A DNA stretch of 64,000 nucleotides from positions 124,001 through 188,000 of the forward strand of contig WIXG01000032.1 in assembly GCA_009869945.1 (NCBI GenBank). The letters are read 5' to 3'. Made by a program: the position numbers and the translations under genes. Source of the stretch: Mesaphorura yosii. Taxonomy: Eukaryota; Arthropoda; Collembola; Poduromorpha; Tullbergiidae. The notes below the pieces were generated by a model that searched no databases, had not been told where the DNA came from, and saw only the letters and a program-made list of their open reading frames with translations. How positions within the stretch are numbered: the first letter of the stretch is position 1; every line of letters starts with the position of its first letter. Below are positions 1 through 13,400 of this stretch, in pieces.

Positions 1-1408
1 CGTTTAAATTTTAAACCCCTTCGCTTTTTGCGTACAGCGCATTTCTTTCGTGATTTCCTAATTAAGGTTCTCTCAGCTGAATTTCGCTATCGTATATTTA
101 GAGTAAGGTTTCATTAGCGCGTAACGCATTTTTGAAGGACTCTTAATTTTGCGCGAGCGAGTACGAATGCATTTCTCGAAGCGTCCTGCGCTGCGCCGGC
201 GGCGTTCGAAACACTATTTTCATAAATCACAGGCCGGGGCCCAGCTTCTCGTCAAGACATGCCGAATATTTTCAGAATGAAGTGTTGCCAATTAAAATTG
301 CGAATGCTGGACGCGAGTTTCCTTGCTCCCTAAATCTCAGCTAATCAATCTTCCAGTGAATCAAATGAGCCTGAGCCTACCACTCATGAGTACTACGTAG
401 GCTGCGAGAACAGGAATTGTTAAAATGTGCGTCTGTGCGTGTAAATAAGTTAAATGTACTACGTAAGTGAAATAATTATGATCGGTGCTTCTCATTGTTG
501 TGGGTCGGTCACTGTCACGTCAGTCGTCGTCGTTTCTTTGTATAGCCAATCAATATGAATTATGAACTATGAACTACTGCTGTTACATTATAAATACTGC
601 TACTGCTGCGACAGACTTGTGTAAATATATTTTTTGCTCTTTACCGAAAGTATATCTACTAAAGTAGGCACGGTACGACTACGATTTACCATGTACATTG
701 TTCTGACTTAAACCAAAATATTGTTAAGGATCTTAACCGTAATCGAGGGCGATGAGGAGGAGTTTATTGTTAACACAAGTATTAAATAGCGAGCGTGATC
801 ATACACTGAGCGAGCGACACTCCTCCTTCGTCTTCTGCGTAGTACAATAATTAAGGAGTCATTGTCAAAACCCTGTCATTGCTAGTTTAGGCCAGGCTAA
901 TTGATCGAAATAAAAACCTTCCTGTGTTAAACTCGTGCGCCTTCTCTTTGATTTTATTGCCAGCTCGCGTCTGATACTATGATTAAACCTAATCGCTGAT
1001 TAAACCAGGGACAAGATAAAGTCACTGGGCAAGAAATTCATGATCGGTTGCCAGATTTCTAGTGACGAGAACCTTCTATTTTCCTGTCAAGTAATTGGGC
1101 AAAATGCAAGAAAGACGAAGACGAGCGTGAGACAAATGCGAGGCAAGGAAAAAGCTCGAGCTGAGGTTGAAGGCACGATTCCTGAATCTCTTTCTCTCCT
1201 TATGGTGATTTTTTTTTGAATTCGCGTTCTTCCGCATCCGCATCGTATTTGTTGTCTGCTGAATATTGCTGTTCTTCAATTAAATTAACCGCTGATACCG
1301 CACACTTCAATTACTAAATATTTCGTCACAATTGGAGTTGCTGCGTTGTTGCTGAATCGGCGATTCAACCAAGGTGGAAGAGTCGGCTGGAAATAACAAA
1401 TCTGAAGC
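1..1408. other. Gene-free left flank and METAP2 upstream region
   Basis: No reading frame here looks coding on either strand. An AATAAA at about 909-914 could be the poly(A) signal of a plus-strand gene lying left of the window, but no coding end is visible to support that. The last few hundred bases must hold the METAP2 promoter and 5' UTR; I could not pick a TATA box or initiator with confidence. Confidence 0.5.
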
Positions 1409-3354
<1,946 letters not shown>

Positions 3355-4036
3355 TTGATTATCCGTCAAAGATGCTAAATTCTACGTACGTTATGCCAAA
3401 TAAGTGATACATGAATTATGAATCCATTATTAAACCCAAAAGTATATGTATCTTTCCCAAATTCAAGTCAAATCAATGAAGAAATCTGAATAAGATTGAG
3501 AGTTGAGAGTGAAGTGTGTGAATAATTGCATGTGTTAGTTAGTTGTAGATTAGATTAGATCATGATTTGATTTAGTTTAGAAGCCCAATTAAGTCTAAAA
3601 CCTTGGCTCCAGCCTTTTCCTTCTCTTTCAACACATTTCCTTGAATTCACTCGTCCGTTTCGTAGCCTAGATAGTGTAGCACTTCATTTTGGCCGACTTT
3701 TCTTTCGTTTCCATCTGTCAAATCTTTAAGATTGCTCCGATCTAGAATAGCGGATTGTAATTAAGAATATGCGTTTGATCCTTACCAATTTTGCATGCTA
3801 TACATCATAATAATAAATAAGAAAAAGGTTCATAACGTTGTTGAGTGTGCATGCAGAAATCTTGGGGCGCTCCTGTTTGCCCATGAATTTATATTTAAAT
3901 ACAGCACAGAATTGTGCCACAAATTGTTATGAATCAAGTTAACAGATAACAGTTGAATTTACAAAGTATGAGTAATTTTGTTGAAATAAATCAAAGCATT
4001 TGAAACTTTAAATCAGTTGGCAAAGGGAATTGGATT
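3355..4036. other. METAP2 3' UTR and intergenic spacer
   Basis: AT-rich sequence after the METAP2 stop. An AATAAA at 3812-3817, about 460 bases past the stop, is the best candidate poly(A) signal. The stretch ends at a TA dinucleotide that is the left target-site copy of the Tc1-type element. No coding signal seen. Confidence 0.5.
3812..3817 (+). promoter_or_regulatory. Candidate poly(A) signal of METAP2
   Basis: First clear AATAAA on the plus strand after the stop, about 460 bases downstream. Confidence 0.45.
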
Positions 4037-4038
4037 TA

Positions 4039-4254
4039 CAGTTAGAGTCACAAATCTTCGTAAAGTTGGGAACTTCTCATTTAAACAGCCATAACTCCGT
4101 TAAATCGTTTGGCATTTAAACGAACATAAATTTAACAAAGACTTTCTTACTCTTAAGCAACAAAGTCAAACACAGGAGGCGGGAATAAATCTTTGTTCCG
4201 TCCGCTACCAATGTTCAACGCCGACTGTAGTGGACAAAACTCTTCGTACGATTT
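4039..4254 (+). repeat. Left terminal inverted repeat of the Tc1-type element
   Basis: It contains an outer site at about 4044-4063 and an inner site at about 4232-4254 that resemble each other. The whole is the inverse counterpart of 4876-5080. Similarity is strong at both sites and weak between them, consistent with selection on transposase-binding sites followed by decay. Confidence 0.7.
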
Positions 4255-4378
4255 AAAAATTATTCTCGCTGCACATGATATGATTCCATTTTAAAATAAT
4301 TTAACGCTTGTGCTGTTTAATTTAGTTAGATCCAGTTCTAATTTAAGAGTGAGGCTTTAAACTTGGGCAATATTTGAC

Positions 4379-4820
4379 ATGGAACCAAAGGGACGTGAAA
4401 TATCCATCCGACTACAGGATTTAGTTATGCAGAATTGGCGAGGTGACGAAAGACCCAAGTTATCCCTCCGACAAATTGCTACAAAATTTAGGATTCCAAA
4501 AGGTAAAGTTCAGTCAATCGTGAAGATCAATCGAAATCTTCAAGATTCAGCAACAAAACTCTATTTCGGCCGCCGCTTTGTCCGGATCAAGATACTGGAG
4601 TGGGCTCTCAGCACCAGACCTAAACCCCATCGAACAATTGTGTGATCACGTGATATGCGAATTGAGAAAAGGAACAAGCTGCAACAAGAACGAGTTGAAA
4701 GAAAAAATCAGGCGTATTTTTGAGAATATTCATCCAGACGTCACTCAAAAACTGGTGGATTCTATGCCTTGTCGTCTTGAAGCGGTTATTGCAGCTCAAG
4801 GATGCCCCAAAAACTATTAA
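4379..4820 (+). pseudogene. Internally deleted Tc1-like transposase
   Basis: The first part (from the ATG at 4379) encodes a helix-turn-helix N-terminus typical of Tc1 transposases (LSLRQIATKFRIPKGKVQSI). From about 4560 the sense continues in another frame with the conserved C-terminal catalytic block around SAPDLNPIEQL, which holds the glutamate of the DDE triad, and ends at 4820. Only about 147 codons remain of the usual ~340. The middle, with both catalytic aspartates, is missing, and the junction near 4555-4580 is frameshifted. It cannot encode an active transposase. Confidence 0.85.
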
Positions 4821-4875
4821 TTATAAGAATTTTCATTGTTAATTCATTTTGTGTTGTTTTAAAGAAACTTTTGGC

Positions 4876-5080
4876 AAATCGTACAAACACTTTTGTCCGT
4901 ACATTTTTAAAATCTGGATAAAATTTTCTTCCTATTCTCATTCTAATTGAATAAACGTGAAGTCTTAATTGCTGAAGATGTTAAAAAAATATCACCTTCA
5001 TTTCTTCGACCAGTCATTCTCAAACTATGCTAGCTTAAATGCGAAATTCGAGATCGTACGAAGATTTATGACTCATACTG
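4876..5080 (-). repeat. Right terminal inverted repeat of the Tc1-type element
   Basis: The reverse complement begins CAGTATGAGTCATAAATC and lines up with the left end. The inner site is at 4876-4899 and the outer site at about 5055-5080. Confidence 0.7.
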
Positions 5081-5082
5081 TA

Positions 5083-6636
5083 TGTCCCGAGTCAATGCAT
5101 TAGATTGACGTAATCTTCATCCGTACTCCATATTTTGATTCGTTGGCATAAACCGAAAGTAAACCGTGAGAAAAATTATCTCTCTTTATGAATATTAAAG
5201 TGCAAGACAGCGCCGGCGGCAGGCAGATTGTCCCAAACATTTCCACGCGCTCCTCCTTTGAATAATCAGATAACCGTGATTTAAGTCAAGGCAAACGGAA
5301 ACTGTGAAATCGGTGCATTCCTTCTTGATTCTCTTCTTTTAATGACCGAAACTTGTCGCCGATGAATCGCATGAAGAACCGTTTGCAGCTCAGCTCTTGT
5401 TTTGGCCCATCGGAGCCGAGGATAAATAAACCGATGTTATTGTTATGATTATGATTATGCAATGCAATGAAGAATCGTGATGAGAAAGGGATTTGGAATG
5501 CAAGGCGACTGCAGTAATCAATTGTCATTGTGACTTATGATTTCCTTCTTGCGTTCGCTGAATTTATTTATCGCAAATTTATAAAAATGCATTTTAGGAT
5601 TTTCTTTATGTATTATCCGACTCAAAATGTTTAGCAATAATTTATGGGCTATCGAATCGTCCAATAATTCACATACCACGCAGTTTTTGCCAGATTTTAG
5701 AATTTCGTTGTTGCAAAAGTAAACATTTTCTTGCTTTGCTCGCATAGAGATCGTAAAATCTCTATGCGATCAAGACATTCCGTTATCTTGTGAGCTACAG
5801 AAATTGAAAAATTTCTTCTTTCTGCTACCTGCGAAATGTGAAGTGCGAGCGACATGCGACACGACGAGCAAGTAGCGACTTCTATTCTGAGGCGGACCTC
5901 GTCTCAAATTACCGCAAGCGTGCAGAAAAGCAATTCAATTCTCAAGTCGGAGTTCATTGCACGGCTCGTGGAAATCAGATGAGATTCCTTGGGAGGTGAC
6001 AGGTAGCCAGTCGCAGTCCGAAGTCGAAGCCCCAAATCGTTGTATAAAAATTTGATGGTATGAAGGAAGCATAAACCTGTGACGTGGCTGTGATTCGCTG
6101 AGTTGTAAGAAATTCGAGAACGAGGAACGAAGCCTATGCGAGTTATGCCAGTTGAGACTCTTCCATGATTTACGCCCGCAGTTGCCTCCTGCGTGATAAG
6201 TAAAGTTAAGTTGGGCACATTACGATACGCTCTGTCTCGATACAATAACGACGACGACGAGCATCAATCCGTATTCAGTGTTTTGGAGCAAATTCGAACT
6301 TGCATTGTTTGTACAGCACAGTAATTAGGTACTGTAAGACCAAGAGAAATGGCCCATTGTCAGAAATGCTAAAATACGTATCCACTTGAAGAGTTTGACA
6401 GTACTCGCTTATTCGCAGGCAGCATTCGCATTCCCCACACTCAATCGCAATCCATGCAAACTGGAGTGATTCATGACTTTTCTCATTTTTCTCATTCAGT
6501 TCGGGCCACGCTGAGACTGACACTAAAACGCTTTCAAGTCCTCCTTGCGATCAGTCGTGCCTTAACTGCACTCGGTCCAAATCAATTTACGGTCTTCTGA
6601 TTTGTATGCCAAGTCTCAACTACTTTAACTTCAACA
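5083..6636. other. Intergenic spacer upstream of the orphan gene
   Basis: No coding signal on either strand. It holds a perfect 12-bp hairpin at 5740-5769 (listed separately) and a short ACG triplet run near 6247-6260. The 5' UTR and promoter of the gene starting at 6637 should lie at its right end; a TATAAAAA at about 6041 is too far from the start to be assigned without transcript data. Confidence 0.4.
5740..5769. repeat. Perfect 12-bp inverted repeat (hairpin)
   Basis: TCGCATAGAGAT at 5740-5751 is exactly repeated in inverse orientation at 5758-5769 with a 6-base loop. It lies in gene-free AT-rich sequence and is not near any gene end I can call. Its role is unknown; it could be the core of a small palindromic repeat or part of a structured transcript. 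Confidence 0.8.
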
Positions 6637-7151
6637 ATGGCCGTTCCAGACGACTTCTTTGGCGAGCTGTACAACGGCAAGCTGATTGAGCGCAATCGCG
6701 CAATTCGCTACAGCCACGAGACAAGACACCCGCTCCAGGTCCAGTACGATCGCGAGCATGGCATCCGCGGAAATCTTGCTCCAGGGGTCACTTGTGGAAG
6801 ACGCGTCGATCATCTTACGCCGGAAGAACGCGAGTTTGCCGACTACTACGAGATTGGGTTCGAGCATCTTCAGCAGCCGCAGGGACAGGAAGTGATCGCA
6901 GGTACGTTAAGCAATTTAACTTTATCCGTGTGATGAGACACGTCTCTTAACCTGAATCTGTATCCTATTGCCGTGGCCGCCGTGGATTGCATTCTCATAA
7001 TTCCCACATTTTAACGCTTATCCATTCGCTATCCGCTCGTGTGACTTGTGTGATTTTCGCAGTCGCTGAGACTGACAATGCTGTCAAGGGTGGGTGTGGC
7101 TTTGGCAAACTCTTTCGCTGGGTTCGCAGTGTCTTCGCCCGCAACCATTGA
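6637..7151 (+). CDS. Orphan two-exon gene, 117 residues
   Basis: Exons 6637-6901 and 7063-7151 join in phase 1 across a GT-AG intron of 161 bases. The start is the first ATG after the upstream spacer, in the context CAACAATGG. The product is charged and soluble-looking. It begins MAVPDDFFGELYNGKLIE, has a middle run rich in R, H, E and D (about residues 20-75) and ends in a basic, aromatic tail (FGKLFRWVRSVFARNH). I see no signal peptide, membrane helix, zinc pattern or repeat, and I do not recognise the family. The well-spaced codons, clean splice sites and absence of competing frames make a real gene likely. Alternative splicing into a different last exon is possible because a second donor-like site (CAGTGAGTC) follows the stop. 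Confidence 0.6.
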
Positions 7152-10100
7152 GCCAGCTCAGAGCTCAGCTGCTGCAGCGACCGTTTCCAGCTCCTATTCC
7201 AAAAGACTGGGTGCAGTGAGTCAGGCAATTAATTGTAAGCACAATGAAGTTGTTAAACGATACACGTAAGAAATTAAATTCTTTTGCAATTCATCAATTA
7301 ACTTTGTTCTTGAACTCCGTTCTCATTCTAACGTGCCATTATTTTCTGTTCTTACACTTTATTGTGTAGCTATATTGGATAATAACGCGAATTTGTAATT
7401 GTTCTCAAGTTCGACGAAAAAAATTCAAGTTGACAGTTTATTGTTAAGTAATTCTAAATTCTACTTAATTTTACGCATGAATACAACAACAGTAGAAAGG
7501 CGCAATTGTTAACTAATTCGATTAATTGGTAAAACTCTAAATTCAAACTGAAAATTCTTGTCAATTGGCAAGCTACTTAATTTTTGTAGTAAATAAACAC
7601 ATTTAAAATAAATTCACACGTGAAGCCTATACCAGAAATATATAAAGTAAATAGTATGTCATCATTGCCTCATCCGAGATATCAAACGCTATGCTTTTTG
7701 CATACGATGGGAGAAATCTGCATTCTCGGCAAGATTTTATGACTTCGAACTGGCGCGGCGACGAAGATGATCTGCTCTCTTGTTTTATGGAGAAGCTCGT
7801 TCACAATGACGAAAGATGAGACGTACAGTCTTGTGATGTAGGTAATCATAATGCACGGTTTTAAATACCAATCTGTAATCTAAAGTTCTCTTCTGATGTA
7901 TGAAGAAGGAGTTTTCATTTATAAAATTCAGATCGGTTCTCACCGAAAGAAGACGAAGGAGCATCTTCCGTATTCAGATCTTTAATGGTCCACGCGTTTC
8001 ATGCCAATTTTTAATCACCCTTTCGCATAATTTCCATGTTAACAAACCATCGTGTCTTCAGTTGCGACTTTCGCCTTTTTCAGTCTTTGGGTTTGAGGTT
8101 TCGAAGCTTCAGTCTTTTTCAGAAGTGATGCAGGATTTCTTCTCCGTGTCGAAGATTCGGGATTCTCTACTCTCCAGCTGTTCCTGCAATAATAAGTGTG
8201 TCGTTTAGAAACTGTGTCAATAAGTCATTATGTTTTGCTGATGAAAACAGACAAGCCTTAAAACTCGCGATACGCCACCCATTCTCAGCTCGTCCTTCAA
8301 TCCAGCGATTTTCCCACCGGAGGTTTTTATTGCTTAGATATCGATACTGAACTAAATCTTGCATGGCTCAATGCACATCGTCACGTGAAAAATCACCTGC
8401 AAAGGAATCTCCTTCGGCTTGTCTGTGCCATTGTGGCCAAAAAGCAACAGAAAAGGACAGCGAAAATGAAGAGCACACTGCGGAAGATTGCCGACATTTC
8501 AGAGTTCCGACGCTTTAAATCCTGACAAGTGATCAAATGGCTGTACTGCAAGTCAATTAATTAAATTAATTGCAAGTTAATTTCCAGTCAATCTTGCCAG
8601 CAGTTGACCGAAATCTGGTTTGTTTCGTCTCGGGATGCCAACTAAAACTGCCACGCGCTCCTTCGCTTCTGATACCCCCATCCCACTTTGCAATCACGAC
8701 GATCACGCCAGCTTCAGCTTCTGGGACGTCAAACGGATTAACCAGAACGGGAACCAGGAAGTTCAAACCAAGCATTGAGGTCGACGAGTTCAACGACTTC
8801 GGAGAGTTCACCCTCACAAAGACATTTACGTCAGGCCATGTGTTGGCTTGATGGCGCCATTGGCCAGTGCCTCGTGACTCATGCCCACATTTAAACAACG
8901 TAAACGATTTTTCCAAATTCAAAGACACTTGTTTTCTGTTTACTGCTTACAAACTACTGAGCATTCGTGCTAAAGTTTCACTCGTATCAAATCAAAAATC
9001 TGCATCATTTACTCTTCATTCAGCCTGTCAATTCATGAAAATCCATCGCGAACTTGCCTGGCTCAATGAAAATGGAGAAACCGGAAAATCCAAAATAGAA
9101 TTATTTCAGATAATATGAAAAGCTCAAGGTAATGAAATTCGGTACGAAGAAATGGGTCCACGCCGTATTTGACAAGGCAACATTCACCAGTACCGACTTC
9201 CTAGCAGAAAACGGAAAATTACAGGCTCGTCACACGTCATAGCAAAGAATTTGACAATTACAGTTTGCAAGCACGATTACGTAAGTTTTGTGAACTTTGC
9301 TTCTGACGGAATTTTAACTGCGGAGTCGGAACGCTCGGCTTCTCCTCGCGAGGCATGTGCGACGGGTGAAAGAGACAACGCACTCCGCAGCAGCAAAAGA
9401 CGTATTGCACGCATAATTTTAATCGCCGAAAATTAATGAAATAACAGCGTCAATAGCTTTTCATCCAACTCGACTTGAGTCGAGGTGGAATTGAAACAAA
9501 TCGCACGCTACTTCATATTGTGATTCAATTATTTGTCGTTAATTTTTTATTATGTCATAAAGCAGTTTTCTTTTGTGTGTAGTTTATGATCAGTTTCCAT
9601 AGTATATAGTATTTTTATATGAAAAAGCAAGCAAATCAGTGGCAGCTTGGATCCTTCTGATCGCCCACCTTCTGGTGGCGCCGAAGGCCAATTCTCAATG
9701 ACATGTGGGAAGAGATTGGATGGCTTCTTTTACTTGTTAGATGTTCTGATCTAGAATTCTGCAATGTAATCACACAGCTAGCATCAATACGCATTTCGGT
9801 TCTTTTCCTTCGAGCCTCAAAGAAAGTGAATGATCGGTCCGTAATGAATTACGCGGAGATAAGCTAAACCATTTATAAAAGCGGTAGCGGGCAAATGTAT
9901 AAAATCATGATTCGTTTATTCCAATGAAATTAGCGTTGATTCAACTTAGCACAATATCGACAAAGTAAATTGCAATTAAAAATTATGTAACCTATTCCAA
10001 TTGAAGTTTTAAATCAGCTACAAACGTAAAACAGGGGAAAGGTCAAATAAATTAAAATCACCACGAAGGGCGTGTCCATCAACATTAGTAAAAAGTGATG

Positions 10101-10405
10101 CTGAAACATAAAATTTTAAAATAGCAACGTTGGTAAAATGTTTCAACTTTTCGGCCAAAATACTCCGAATCACTGATTCACATGTTAAAGACTTGAAACG
10201 ATAAAACCAGATCAAAATGCACGCACACGCAAATACATACAAATATAGTGTGGAAGTATAAAATGGTACAAATGGGCAGTATAAACATATAAAATGGTAA
10301 AATATATGATCAAAATTCTCGAAGAGATTCGTCAGTGCACCGCATTCAATTCCACGCCGTGCTATCGATCAGCATGGGAAAATCCGGTCCAGGCAGTAGC
10401 AGTTC
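7152..10405. other. Tail-to-tail intergenic region
   Basis: This lies between the 3' end of the orphan gene (+) and the 3' end of the TIF1 gene (-). A poly(A) signal for the minus-strand TIF1 gene (AATAAA, seen as TTTATT at 9915-9920) is likely. A stop-free stretch at about 8265-8525 on the plus strand, without an early ATG, reads like protein (it contains ELNLAWLNAHRHVKNH) but has no partner exon I can connect. Higher-GC sequence at 8600-8900 is open on both strands and could be an old gene fragment. An AT palindrome sits near 8555-8575. I call no gene. Confidence 0.4.
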
Positions 10406-13400
10406 TTATTGAGTAGATTTGGCGGCTGCAATATTTGGGAAGAATTCTGATAGCATTTCGTTGAACTTTACTTCCAGTTCTTGTACAACCTTCTGATAAT
10501 ACTCGACGTCCTAAGAACAAATTCGTGGAAGCATATTATATACTGGCGACCTGCGTTTGGATTTTGTTTTTACTGTTTTACTATTACTACTGTTTTAAGT
10601 TTTTTTTACCTTGTACAAAGTTTTGGCTTGCTGAAACATCGTACGGAGCAGGCCCACCAAGTCCTCAATCTTGTTTATTGCAACTGGTTTGCCCGTCGTC
10701 AATCTTGTACGAATCGCATTCAAGTGAAGTGCCTCGCCTTCGCCGATTGCGTTGTTTTGCTGTGCCAAGAATTTGAAAGCAAATTAAATTCACATTCGTT
10801 ACGTTAAAATAGTTGTTGTTCTTGCTGGCTCTTACCAGGAGGTATCTCTCAAAGTGCACCGATAAGGCTTTGCTGTTTTCGCACTGATAAATGGTGCAGA
10901 GTAATTTACAAGCCATAATGAAGTCCTTCTTAGTAAGGCCACAGCTTTGAATTTTGTAGACATCCACTTTTCTGTTTCCGCACTTGACTGCCGGATTTTC
11001 GTCGCAGCGAGCAGTTTCCAAAGATGGAACAGAGCTCCACTCCTCCATCAGCTGCTCTTTCGACTTGCAGATGTTGCATTGCCAATTGTCTTCCGGAATG
11101 CCGGACACCATCGGCAGGTGGCAGTGTGTGTGGAACACTTTGGGGCACAGGTCGCAGCAAATGAGGACTTCGTTGCCTCCATCCCGACAGACGGCGCAGT
11201 AGTCTTCATTGCGGTCGTTGGGGTCGTCGGAAATCTTCATCTGACCATCGTCTAAGAAAGGCGGTAAACAATGTAATCCATGAACTCCTGGACACAAACC
11301 CATAGATTAACGAATCTAAGCAGGCGGACACATAAAGCACACATTTGGATGGGCAGAAGCCAACGTACCGACCGCGGCCAAGCCGGTTGGAGCCACTTTT
11401 TGCGACTTCCTTCGACTTCGACTGCTGCTGCGGTTCCTCGAGGATTCAAGAGTTTGGCGGGCAGGTTCTGCGACCGTTGGCGGTTCGGCGGGTGGAATCA
11501 CAGCCAGAGGCTTCACGTCCTGCACAGGGGCTGCAGGGGCCGGGGCAAGAGGAGGACGGTTCGGTTTTTTCCTAAAGTACATGCTCAAGTTAAACCCAAA
11601 TAGAAATGAAGCTGATAATACGTTAAGTTCATAACGTAAATGCTTAGAGCGCACGTTCTTTTATTATATATATTATATCGTTATATATCATTATGCCGTT
11701 ATATATATTATATATTCTTATTATCAGTTATAATAAGCGTGTCGGACTTTGTCAGTTTAAAGTTTTGTACTTTAGGAAAAGTGTCACTCAACATTAATTT
11801 ATCAATGCTGACAATAAAACCTGAATTGAACTGAATATGAATCAGGCTATAACTTCGATCAATCTGATGCGAATCTTAGTGATAGGTCGCAATGAGTAAG
11901 AATACCTCCGAACACTACCGAATGGTCGGTATCGGCGCCGCTTGGGAGGCGATAGCGCATCTGGAGTTGTTCCTGATCTGGAATTCGAACAAAAGTTATC
12001 AACGAAGGCAATTTACTTGTCGCAAATGTGACACCGTATTTTTTATTGTAGACATACCTCTCAGGCCCTGGTTTGAGTGGATCTAATTTCGCAGTTGGCG
12101 TTGTAGGAGGAAATGGTGGCTTTGGTGGACTCGATATCTTGGATGGAATTCTAATTGCCTTTGCTGGTGGTGCAGGTAATTTTTGTGCATTTGGAGCTGG
12201 ACGCTGCGACGGTGCGGGCTTCGATTTCGGCGAATTATCGGAACTGACGTTCAGACTTATCTTCATCTTCAGCCCGTCCTTATGAGTTACACTAGACCGA
12301 AGATATTTTGTTTCTTTCTCGCCAGCATTTGATGATGTGGTGCTTGAGTCAGACCTGCATTAAGTAATATCGAGGTATGTTAATCAGATTTCAATTATAC
12401 CTAATTCCTCTGTAGTTTTAATCACTTACTTTGATTCTCTTCGCAGGACTCGACTACTCGGTGGAACCACAAGAGATGTCCGCTTCTTATCAAGAGGGCT
12501 CTCTTCTTTTTCCGATTTGATAGCGATTCTCTCGCTCTTCTTAGGCTCCGGTGCCGAAGTATCTGCTGCAGAGCATAATAGCTTATACTTTGATAGTCAG
12601 GTCAATAATTCCGAGTCACCAGGATCAGGTCTCGATTTAATTGTAAAGCAACAGACTTTGAGAATAACTCGAACTTACCGACTGCCTTGGTCGGCTCTTT
12701 CCGAGCTGGCGTGGTTGGTGTGGCAGTGGCTGTGGACTTGGCTGGTGTGTTGTTGTTACTGCTACTAGAAGTAACTCTTCTCACATTGCTGCGCAACCCC
12801 TCTCGCTTCGGGGTTACCGGAGGTTCCAAGACGACGTTCGTGTCAACCTTTCCGACCTTTTCTTCTGCCTTCGGTGGTTCAGCCCCCACTGGTTCAATTG
12901 GCGTTGTTTCTTCTAAAGCAGTGCTTTGAATGTTTTGCGACACTTCCGTTTTGCTTACCGCTGTGGCTGCTGGATTGGTGGCTTTCTCGTTAGTTTCCTG
13001 TTCCTTTGATGCCTCTTTAGAAAGGGCAGCCGAAGTTTCTTCCAAACCCCTGCTCATCGTGGCTGCCACCTCCTCATCTCTAACCATGTTTGGACTTGAA
13101 TTTAAAGCAGAAACCCGTTTATCCGAACTTTCAAGGACATCGGACAATGATGCTGTTCTTTTTTCGGCTGTGCAGCCTGATGCATTTGAAGCAGTAGTAG
13201 TAGCGCTTTTTTCGCTTTCCTCATCTGATTTCTCCATCAGCGATTTCAGCTGCACGATCCCAATGACTGGCCCCTCCTCGTCCGTCGAACTGTCAATTTC
13301 GATCAGATCAACAATTACAGGAGTCGCCGGTTTGGGCTTCGCAACTTTGGTGGCTGGACTTGCGCTGGCGTTTACATCTTTGCTTGTGGCTGTGGTTTGC

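Larger units (their letters stand above)
4039..5080 (+). mobile_element. Decayed Tc1-family DNA transposon with IR/DR ends
   Basis: The element is bounded by TA at 4037-4038 and 5081-5082, as expected for Tc1/mariner insertion. It starts CAGT and ends ACTG, the usual Tc1 termini. The outer ends match in inverse orientation (4039 onward against 5080 backward), sharing GAGTCA-y-AAATCTTCGTA and then patchy similarity through a CATTTAA block. A second inverted pair lies inside, at 4230-4254 and 4876-4899, sharing GGACAAAA and GTACGATTT. Outer and inner repeats resemble each other (TCTTCGTA core), so each end carries two probable transposase sites about 190 bases apart: the IR/DR architecture. The transposase between them is broken, so the copy is non-autonomous. 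Confidence 0.8.

Noticed and set aside
7900-8208. A 102-codon plus-strand open frame.
   Set aside because: Codon use and composition look random, with no splice partners or homology.
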